This document shows, piece after piece, positions 1-4,642 of a stretch of DNA of 5,556 nucleotides. The position numbers and the translations under genes were made by a program. The stretch's first letter is position 1. The number at the start of each line of letters is the position of its first letter. The notes under the pieces were generated by a model that searched no databases, was not told the DNA's origin, and saw nothing but the letters and a program-made list of their open reading frames with translations. Source of the stretch: Actinomyces viscosus (GTDB lineage Bacteria; Bacteroidota; Bacteroidia; Flavobacteriales_D; Crocinitomicaceae); contig CALPVI020000144.1 of the NCBI GenBank assembly GCA_943326975.2, positions 1 to 5,556 on the forward strand, written 5' to 3'.

Positions 1-138
1 ATCAGTATCATTTATTTTCATCATAATGAATCTATAAATTTTACTTTTATGACGCATTAATAATGTCTTAAATGCTGTCTCGTTTCCTTGAAGATATAAT
101 GATATAAGTTCACGGTCATCCAATTGTACTATTTTCAT
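1..138 (-). CDS. RNA polymerase sigma factor, ECF/sigma-70 family (N-terminal part, truncated by window edge)
   Basis: Reading the minus strand from the ATG at 138-136 gives 46 uninterrupted codons that run off the left edge. The peptide begins MKIVQLDDRELISLYLQG and continues with NETAF, LLMRHKSKIYRFI and MKINDTD. This is the usual opening of sigma-70 region 2 in ECF sigma factors: an acidic D-x-E-L-I start, a G-N-E-x-A-F motif, then a basic R-H-K-x-x-I-Y-R-F-I helix that in the family contacts the core polymerase clamp. The role is therefore promoter selection by RNA polymerase. Region 4 and the rest of region 2 lie outside the window, so the subgroup and any partner anti-sigma factor cannot be told. 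The gene is transcribed away from the thioredoxin-fold gene, with 249 bp between the two starts. Confidence 0.85.
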   Translation of the reverse strand, partial: MKIVQLDDRELISLYLQGNETAFKTLLMRHKSKIYRFIMMKINDTD

Positions 139-228
139 AATTACTCGTATTAGTAGTAAAACAATTAAAGTTATCTAGTAATGTTAAGAGTAAAATTATG
201 CTATAGGCATCCGTGTTTTTAAATTAGT

Positions 229-254
229 ATACGGCTAAGATACGGCTAAGATAC
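229..254. repeat. 11-bp tandem repeat, about 2.4 copies
   Basis: The unit ATACGGCTAAG occurs at 229-239, again without change at 240-250, and is followed by a partial third copy, ATAC, at 251-254. The period is close to one turn of the DNA helix, so each copy shows the same face. It lies 91 bp upstream of the sigma factor start and 133 bp upstream of the thioredoxin-fold start. It stands out as a GC-richer island in very AT-rich surroundings. The repeat itself is certain; a role as a tandem binding site is inference. Confidence 0.85.
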
Positions 255-263
255 TACTATAAT

Positions 264-348
264 TATTTTCCACAATAAAATTACACTAGTTTTTTTTTTA
301 TCTGTACTTATTATTGATTGTAAAGTAAATCTATTTTCACCAATAAAA
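264..348. repeat. Imperfect direct repeat, two 17-bp copies
   Basis: TATTTTCCACAATAAAA at 264-280 and TATTTTCACCAATAAAA at 332-348 agree at 15 of 17 positions, with starts 68 bp apart. Both lie between the 11-bp tandem repeat and the start of the thioredoxin-fold gene. Because the sequence is AT-rich, a chance match is possible. It may also be a duplicated regulatory site or promoter segment. Confidence 0.5.
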
Positions 349-387
349 AGAATTGTAGAATTAACTATCTTTATAAAAATTAAAAGA

Positions 388-945
388 ATGAATTGGCAAG
401 AATATTTTCAACTTTTTGATACTATTATTACAGCAAAAGTAAAAGCTGTTCCATATGACAATCCCTTATACTTGGAATATACCAAACTGAACTATTCTCG
501 TTCCAAAAGATGGTTAAAGCATAGTGAATTAACTTTTGATTCGATTGAATGCCTTAAACAAATCAAAGAAAAACAAAATTGGATTCTTATAACTGAACAT
601 TGGTGTGGTGACGCAGCTCATGTTACACCAATTATATATTTACTTTCAAAAATTAATCCTTTAATTGAGATTCAAATTCAATTGAGAGATTCAAATTCCG
701 AAATTGATAACTACTTAACGAATGGAGGTAAATCTATCCCAAAATTAATTATTCGAGATAAAAACAATAAAGATCTAATCACTTGGGGACCTCGACCAAA
801 AGAATGTCAAGTAGTATTTGATCAATTAAAAGAAAAAAATGCTGATTTTGAAGAAATAAAAATTAAACTTCAAGAATGGTATAATCAGGATAAATCTATT
901 TCTATTCAAAAAGAAATTTGCGAAACAATTAATTCAATTATCTAG
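388..945 (+). CDS. Thioredoxin-fold family protein (Thioredoxin_9-like), 185 aa
   Basis: Small cytoplasmic thioredoxin-fold protein; no signal peptide or membrane segment is seen. After an N-terminal helical stretch (about 1-60), the fold starts with the strand NWILITEHWCGDAAH at 64-78, which places C73 at the usual active-site position. The cis-proline loop follows as GGKSIPKLI at 113-121 (P118), with a WGPRP motif at 133-137. These WCGDA, N-G-G-x-S-I-P-K and W-G-P-R-P signatures are typical of a thioredoxin-like family common in Bacteroidota. The CxxC partner is missing: position 76 is alanine, so a classical dithiol reductase role is unlikely and the true function is unknown. Other cysteines (C56, C140, C178) lie outside the motif. 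The ATG at 388 follows an A-rich TAAAAGA stretch. The stop TAG touches the stop of the convergent methyltransferase gene. Confidence 0.85.
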   Translation: MNWQEYFQLFDTIITAKVKAVPYDNPLYLEYTKLNYSRSKRWLKHSELTFDSIECLKQIKEKQNWILITEHWCGDAAHVTPIIYLLSKINPLIEIQIQLRDSNSEIDNYLTNGGKSIPKLIIRDKNNKDLITWGPRPKECQVVFDQLKEKNADFEEIKIKLQEWYNQDKSISIQKEICETINSII

Positions 946-1647
946 CTATAAAACCTTTGAATGATACTCTTTTGTTAATTGAATATATTCCTCCGAATAA
1001 GAATTATCGTTGTTTCTAATTATAAAATCAGAAAGCAACATTTCACTTTTGATTTTTGAAAAAACAAGAATTGTTCTTTTCATGCTATTTGGTTTAGCAA
1101 AAATATTTATTTTTTGAATACAATATAAACTATATTCAGAAGCATTTTCAATCCATTTATTAGCATTTTCATAAGGCATTATTATCCAAAAAGTTCCAAT
1201 TTCAGACAATATCTTAGATACTTTTTCAAATAATAAATAAAAAGATAAATGACTCTCATGTTTTGCTTTTGCCTTTCTAGTATCTGAGTTAATCAAACTA
1301 TTTTCATAGAATGGTGGATTTGAAAAAATCAAATCAAAGGTTCCACTAAAATTTTGAGTTAAAAAATTTGAGTTTAGTAAGTTTAATCGATTATTCCATG
1401 GAGAATTTAGAAAATTTCGCAAACAATCCAAACAACTTAATTCATCAATTTCAATTGCAGTAACATTTATAGTAGGATTCTTTTGAGCAATCATTAAGGA
1501 GAGCACTCCTGTACCTGAACCAATATCCAATGAATTATTTGCATTTTCTGCATCTATAAAAGCACCCAATACCATTGCGTCGGTACCTACCTTCAATGCA
1601 GAATTTGATTGTTCAACCGAGAAATGTTTAAAAGAAAAGGAGGACAT
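946..1647 (-). CDS. trmN6: tRNA1(Val) (adenine(37)-N6)-methyltransferase, TrmN6/YfiC type, 233 aa
   Basis: Class I SAM-dependent N6-adenine methyltransferase. In the family's characterised member (E. coli YfiC) the target is A37 of tRNA-Val, next to the anticodon. Motifs in order: FSFKHFSVEQ at 4-13 and KVGTDAMVLGA at 19-29, the conserved opening of this family; the SAM-binding motif DIGSGTG at 41-47; an acidic residue after the next strand in AIEID (64-68); the catalytic motif IV NPPFY at 110-114; and an A-K-H-E stretch at 128-131 like the family's ARHE. Length is close to the usual 230-250 residues. The ATG at 1647 is the only start that keeps the conserved N-terminal motif, and it lies 8 bp after the rimM stop, so the gene is the third of an rpsP-rimM operon. 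The exact tRNA target in this organism is inferred. Confidence 0.88.
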   Translation of the reverse strand: MSSFSFKHFSVEQSNSALKVGTDAMVLGAFIDAENANNSLDIGSGTGVLSLMIAQKNPTINVTAIEIDELSCLDCLRNFLNSPWNNRLNLLNSNFLTQNFSGTFDLIFSNPPFYENSLINSDTRKAKAKHESHLSFYLLFEKVSKILSEIGTFWIIMPYENANKWIENASEYSLYCIQKINIFAKPNSMKRTILVFSKIKSEMLLSDFIIRNNDNSYSEEYIQLTKEYHSKVL

Positions 1648-1655
1648 CCCTTAGA

Positions 1656-2183
1656 TTAATCAAGATATAATTCAATTAATCCAGAAGGTGCATTGATGGT
1701 TAAAACTTTATTAACTCGATCAACATTCTTAACTAAATCTTCTAACAATGGAATTAGTACCTCTTTGTTTCCATTCATTACTTGAATAAGTGGATTAACT
1801 GATAAATCAATTATAGACTCTAATACACCTACTTCACCATACTGCTCATCAACAACTTTAAAACCAACTACTTCGTGATCGTAAAAGTTATTACCTTCTA
1901 ATTGCTTGAGGATTGCGGCTGGTAAGTATAAATTCTTCCTAAGAATTACTTTAGCATCATTTTCCGAATTAACACCCTCAAATTTTACAGCTGCAAAAGG
2001 ATGATTTTTCAGCTTAAATGATTCAATGAAAAATGGAGTTAATTGATTGTTAATGTCAATAAAAACATTATCTAATGAGGCATAATCTTCTGGATTAGTA
2101 ACATCCAAAAACAACGAAACTTCACCTTTAAATCCGTGAAGTTTCGCTACATATCCTAAATGAAAGCAATCTGCTTTGTTCAT
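1656..2183 (-). CDS. rimM: Ribosome maturation factor RimM, 175 aa
   Basis: RimM assists late assembly of the 30S subunit head; it binds protein S19 and is needed for efficient 16S rRNA processing. The N-terminal RimM domain begins with the signature GYVAKLHGFKGEV at 10-22 (H-G-x-x-G-E) and runs to about residue 90. The C-terminal PRC-barrel domain spans about 98-173. It includes FYDHEVVGF at 100-108, a G-E-V-G-V-L-E turn at 116-122, NPLIQV at 130-135 (usual motif N-x-L-x-x-V), the LIPL strand at 143-146 and the closing PSGLIELY at 166-173. Length matches the family norm of about 170-180. The start lies 15 bp after the rpsP stop, with an A/T-rich spacer and no Shine-Dalgarno sequence. Pairing with rpsP is conserved across bacteria. 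Confidence 0.95.
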   Translation of the reverse strand: MNKADCFHLGYVAKLHGFKGEVSLFLDVTNPEDYASLDNVFIDINNQLTPFFIESFKLKNHPFAAVKFEGVNSENDAKVILRKNLYLPAAILKQLEGNNFYDHEVVGFKVVDEQYGEVGVLESIIDLSVNPLIQVMNGNKEVLIPLLEDLVKNVDRVNKVLTINAPSGLIELYLD

Positions 2184-2198
2184 TTACAATTTTTTAAA

Positions 2199-2741
2199 TT
2201 ATTCTGCAGAAGTTTCTTCTTCTGTAGATGCTTCAGGAGCTTCTGTTGCTTCTTCTTCAGCAACTTCTACTTCTTCTACTACTGGTGCATTTTTAGCCTC
2301 AATAGCTTTTGCTTTTGCTTCTTTTTTCTCAGCTTCAGCTTTCAAACGAGCTACTTTATCAGCATCTGCATTTTTACCTAAACCATCTTTTTTAGCATTG
2401 ATTTTTGCATCTTTCTCAGCAACCCATGCAGCAAAACGAGTTTCTACATCAGCTTCAGTTAAAGCACCTTTTTTCACACCATTAATTAAGTGATTTTTGT
2501 AAAGTACTCCTTTGTAAGAAAGAATTGCACGAGCAGTTTCTGTTAATTCAGCACCAACTTTCACCCAGTTTAAAGTTCTATCGAAATCGATATCAATTGT
2601 AGCAGGATTAGTGTTTGGATTGTAAACTCCTAATTTCTCAATGAATTTACCATCTCTTTTTGCTCTTGAGTCAGCAGCTACTAAATGGAAAACAGGTTTA
2701 CCTTTTTTTCCGTGTCTTTGCAATCTAATACGTGTTGCCAT
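2199..2741 (-). CDS. rpsP: 30S ribosomal protein S16 with long C-terminal extension, 180 aa
   Basis: Core small-subunit protein that binds 16S rRNA and helps 30S assembly. The S16 core is plain at the N-terminus: MATRIRLQRHGKKGKPVFHL (1-20) followed by VAADSRAKRDGKFIEKLGVYNP (as 21-42), then the W59-x-x-x-G-A-x-x-T segment (59-67) and an A-R-x-I-L stretch ending near 82. Most bacterial S16 proteins stop at about 80-90 residues. Here about 95 more follow: a helical region (roughly 85-115), a Lys/Ala-rich segment (to about 152), and a strongly acidic Glu/Ala/Thr tail from 155 to 180. Such extended S16 is known in Bacteroidota. It is the first gene of the rpsP-rimM-trmN6 unit and has its own -7 box and leader hairpin. 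ORFs on the opposite strand here are by-products of the low-complexity tail. Confidence 0.97.
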   Translation of the reverse strand: MATRIRLQRHGKKGKPVFHLVAADSRAKRDGKFIEKLGVYNPNTNPATIDIDFDRTLNWVKVGAELTETARAILSYKGVLYKNHLINGVKKGALTEADVETRFAAWVAEKDAKINAKKDGLGKNADADKVARLKAEAEKKEAKAKAIEAKNAPVVEEVEVAEEEATEAPEASTEEETSAE

Positions 2742-2758
2742 TTTTTTTGTTTTATAAG

Positions 2759-2777
2759 TTGAAGTACGAAACTTCGA
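2759..2777 (-). other. Small hairpin in the rpsP mRNA leader
   Basis: The arms TTGAAGT (2759-2765) and ACTTCGA (2771-2777) pair over seven positions, one of them a G-T type wobble, around a five-base loop. The hairpin sits between the predicted start of transcription and the rpsP ATG, ending about 17 nt before the start codon. It is not followed by a clear U tract, so it does not look like a terminator. It may affect leader stability or translation; that role is inference. Confidence 0.45.
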
Positions 2778-2830
2778 TTAATAAATAAATTATTTAAGGA
2801 TGCAAATATAGTAAAAAAATTTATTATTTT

Positions 2831-2856
2831 ATCTATTGAATGAGAAATCAATAAAT
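2831..2856 (-). terminator. Possible weak terminator after the XRE-S24 repressor gene
   Basis: Shortly after the repressor stop codon the minus strand can form ATTTATTGA / TCAATAGAT, a nine-pair stem with one wobble and an eight-base loop. A run of seven T follows about 12 bases later. The stem is nearly all A-T and the T run is displaced, so termination would be weak at best. Confidence 0.25.
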
Positions 2857-2861
2857 TCAAC

Positions 2862-3662
2862 TTACTTTTTCACCAATGATTTCAATTCATGCACTTCTTT
2901 TTGTAATTCTTGAAGCGATTTTGATAAATCATGATCGTCCATTCTTATTTCGGGTAATTCCGGTGAAATATAATTGACAAATTTCCATATTTCTAAAATA
3001 TCATTTACATGAACAAAATATGGCTTGTAAAATGGATTGGTTGAACACAATTGAAAAGATTGAACAGAATCAAGCAAATTATGAACTACTTTAAACACGA
3101 TACCATCATCTTTTGTCACCACTATACAAGGAGTAGCATTTCGTATTGATGTCCAATTTTGAACAAATTCTGCTACAACATATGAACCTTCTACAACTGG
3201 AGGCATTGAATCGCCTTGAATTGGAAATGTTCTGTATTTTTTATTCTTAGTTAAAAAAGGCAAACTGAAAGTTGGTAAAACTTTTAAATAACTAGGATCT
3301 GAATAGCCCCTAGCATATCCTGCGCTTGCTTTAACAGGTATTAATTCTATCAATTCATTATCTTGCTCATCTACAACTGTCGTAAGGACTCTCAATTTCT
3401 GACCTTTTACATCAATTAAAACACCTTTATCTAAACGTTCTAATTCATTTTCAGTAAAATCTTCAAAATTCTTTCTTAACAACTCATCAATAGAAACCTT
3501 GAAATAATCACTAAAAGCAACTAGATTATCTATGTTCGGTTGAGCAACGCCATTTTCATAACCGCTATAAGTAGAACGACTTAACTTCAAATCACTTGCA
3601 ACTTCTTCTTGAGATTTTTTTAATCTTTTTCTAAGAATTTTTAAATTACTTCCTACTTCCAT
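2862..3662 (-). CDS. XRE family transcriptional regulator with LexA/CI-type S24 peptidase domain, 266 aa
   Basis: Cytoplasmic DNA-binding repressor. Residues 6-61 form an XRE/Cro-CI helix-turn-helix, with SQEEVASDLKLSRSTYSGYE (17-36) as helices 2 and 3. After a linker (about 65-105) comes an S24 domain with all elements needed for self-cleavage: a scissile-type Ala114-Gly115 in KASAGY, nucleophile Ser152 in QGDSMPP, and general-base Lys191 in VFKVV. The 39-residue Ser-Lys distance is close to that in LexA. Residues 246-264 form a short leucine-heptad tail (L246, L250, L253, V257, L260, V264), which is unusual for this family. In LexA/CI proteins, RecA-stimulated cleavage at the Ala-Gly bond relieves repression after DNA damage; that is inferred here. 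The gene has its own -7 box overlapped by a palindrome. Similar proteins occur in prophages, but no phage genes are nearby. The targets are unknown. Confidence 0.92.
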   Translation of the reverse strand: MEVGSNLKILRKRLKKSQEEVASDLKLSRSTYSGYENGVAQPNIDNLVAFSDYFKVSIDELLRKNFEDFTENELERLDKGVLIDVKGQKLRVLTTVVDEQDNELIELIPVKASAGYARGYSDPSYLKVLPTFSLPFLTKNKKYRTFPIQGDSMPPVVEGSYVVAEFVQNWTSIRNATPCIVVTKDDGIVFKVVHNLLDSVQSFQLCSTNPFYKPYFVHVNDILEIWKFVNYISPELPEIRMDDHDLSKSLQELQKEVHELKSLVKK

Positions 3663-3683
3663 TGTGAATCTATTATTTCACAA
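3662..3683. promoter_or_regulatory. Candidate operator: 22-bp palindrome over the repressor promoter and start codon
   Basis: TTGTGAA (3662-3668) and TTCACAA (3677-3683) are perfect seven-base inverted arms separated by eight bases. The palindrome overlaps the end of the -7 box, the predicted start of transcription and the first base of the repressor start codon. A dimeric HTH protein bound here would block transcription, so this is a natural autoregulatory site. The palindrome is seen directly; binding is inference. Confidence 0.55.
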
Positions 3684-3688
3684 ATATA
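3681..3688 (-). promoter_or_regulatory. -7 box of the XRE-S24 repressor gene
   Basis: The minus strand reads TATATTTG at 3688-3681, an exact TAnnTTTG match ending 18 bp before the ATG. The transcription start would lie near 3674, leaving a leader of only about a dozen bases. No TTG-type -33 element is seen at the right distance. Instead a second inverted repeat, TTCTTAT-ATA-ATAAGAA, lies just upstream at 3696-3712. Confidence 0.6.
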
Positions 3689-3695
3689 AATTTAT

Positions 3696-3712
3696 TTCTT
3701 ATATAATAAGAA
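3696..3712. repeat. Second inverted repeat upstream of the repressor -7 box
   Basis: TTCTTAT (3696-3702) and ATAAGAA (3706-3712) are perfect seven-base arms with a three-base centre. The repeat lies in the 74-bp gap between the BrkB stop and the repressor start, in the spacer upstream of the -7 box. It could be a binding site or an AT-only hairpin after the BrkB gene. Its sequence differs from the 22-bp palindrome, so it is probably not a second copy of the same operator. Confidence 0.4.
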
Positions 3713-3736
3713 TAAAAACGATTAAAATTTAGTCAG

Positions 3737-4642
3737 TTATTTAACTACAATTGCTTTTCCAACCATTCTGCCATATATTGCGGTGAATTTTGCACCAAAA
3801 AATATGATTTGAGAAGAATAATAAGTCCAAACCAATATAACCATCAATGTACCTGCTATACCTCCATCTTTAGCAAAGAAATAATGTGCTAGGTAATATT
3901 TAATTAATAACTGACCAAAATAAAGTAAAAAAGAAGTTACCAATGAACCTGCCATAGCTAATTTCCATTCAACAACACCATCATGTAAATACCTAAAAAT
4001 CAAAGTAAATATTATAAAATTTGAAAATAATGATAAACCATGTTGAGCAAATTCTACAACAATCCAATTTATTGCTTGTAAATCCTTAAATAAATCATTC
4101 CCAAAAGATATTAAAATGGTCTGTGCAAAATAAAAAACAATAATTACCATTGCAAAAACAGTCAACATGGTAACTGACAATAATCTAAAAGTTATGTTAC
4201 TAATGATCATTTTTTTATTCGTAGCATGTACTTTTTTAATATCAAAAAAATCATTTAAACTACCTCGTAATGAAATCAATAAAGCTGAACTCGATAACAT
4301 CAAAGCAATTATACCAACTGCATTTAGTACAAAACTTCCCTTTGTAATATTCACTTCACTCAAAAAAGATAAAATCCCATCAACATCCTTAATACCGACC
4401 TGCTCTCGTAACATTTTTCCGACAATATCAATCATTGTTTTTTGTCCTACAATTTGACCAAAACTTGCAAATGACAAATACAACATTGGTACTAAAGCGA
4501 AAATTGCATAATAGGATAATGCAGCACCATGAAAAAAACTGTTTTCCTTGAAAAACTCAATAAATGTATCCTTGATTAATACCCCTATCTCACGCCAAGT
4601 AAGGTGACGGACACCTTTTGATAATACTAATTTCTTTAACAT
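3737..4642 (-). CDS. YihY/virulence factor BrkB family inner-membrane protein, 301 aa
   Basis: Integral membrane protein of the YihY/BrkB family, once misnamed ribonuclease BN; its molecular function is still not settled. Hydrophobic segments fit six membrane helices at about 41-62, 103-123, 153-176, 190-216, 228-248 and 262-284. Family signatures are present: GAALSYYAIFALVPML at 39-54 before and within helix 1, W226-K-L-A-x-x-G-S-L-x-x-S at 226-237, and the C-terminal YYLAHYFFAKDGGIAGTL region (249-266) leading into VWTYYSSQIIFFGAKFTAIYG (as 271-291). Length is normal for the family. The ATG at 4642 lies inside the ATPase gene, giving a 53-bp overlap in another frame. No later start could be used, since the next Met is residue 53, inside the conserved first helix. 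Translational coupling to the ATPase is therefore likely. Confidence 0.9.
   Translation of the reverse strand: MLKKLVLSKGVRHLTWREIGVLIKDTFIEFFKENSFFHGAALSYYAIFALVPMLYLSFASFGQIVGQKTMIDIVGKMLREQVGIKDVDGILSFLSEVNITKGSFVLNAVGIIALMLSSSALLISLRGSLNDFFDIKKVHATNKKMIISNITFRLLSVTMLTVFAMVIIVFYFAQTILISFGNDLFKDLQAINWIVVEFAQHGLSLFSNFIIFTLIFRYLHDGVVEWKLAMAGSLVTSFLLYFGQLLIKYYLAHYFFAKDGGIAGTLMVILVWTYYSSQIIFFGAKFTAIYGRMVGKAIVVK

Larger units (their letters stand above)
139..387. other. Divergent intergenic region between the sigma factor and thioredoxin-fold genes
   Basis: These 249 bases carry no convincing ORF or RNA gene. They must hold the promoters of both flanking genes. No exact TAnnTTTG box is present on either strand. 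The nearest matches are TAACTTTA on the minus strand (173-166, about 28 bases before the sigma start) and TATCTTTA on the plus strand (366-373, about 15 bases before the thioredoxin-fold start); neither has a TTG at the right distance upstream. The region also contains an 11-bp tandem repeat, a 17-bp imperfect direct repeat and a run of ten T at 290-299. Confidence 0.7.
2742..2861 (-). promoter_or_regulatory. rpsP upstream region with Bacteroidota -7 box
   Basis: The minus strand carries TATATTTG at 2810-2803, an exact match to the Bacteroidota sigma-ABfr -7 consensus TAnnTTTG, which in this phylum is recognised by the primary sigma factor. No TTG-type -33 element is seen at the expected distance; a T-rich tract stands there instead. 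The transcription start would fall near 2797, giving a leader of about 55 nt that contains the hairpin at 2759-2777. The promoter lies inside the 120-bp gap after the repressor gene, so the ribosomal operon can be expressed independently of it. Confidence 0.65.

Noticed and set aside
290..299. Run of ten T as part of an intrinsic terminator
   Set aside because: No GC-containing stem precedes it on the plus strand, and both flanking genes are transcribed away from this region, so no transcript is expected to end here.
932..984. Inverted repeat ATTCAATTA / TAATTGAAT as a terminator at the convergent junction
   Set aside because: The loop is 35 bases, the stem is nearly all A-T, and neither side is followed by a clear T run.
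2160..2493. Two plus-strand ORFs opposite rpsP (73 and 105 aa; Ser/Phe-rich and Ala/Ser-rich)
   Set aside because: They lie antisense to the low-complexity Ala/Glu/Lys tail of S16, which removes stop codons on the other strand. They have no recognisable domain and overlap a certain gene.
2862..3662. Prophage or mobile element signalled by the CI-like repressor
   Set aside because: There is no integrase, excisionase, structural gene or attachment repeat nearby, and the flanking genes are housekeeping.
4167..4457. Plus-strand ORF of 96 aa opposite the BrkB gene
   Set aside because: It is fully contained in the well-supported membrane protein gene on the other strand and resembles no family.
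3737..4642. Annotation of the YihY/BrkB protein as ribonuclease BN
   Set aside because: The RNase BN name for this family was a historical misassignment, and the sequence shows a six-helix membrane protein with no nuclease motif.
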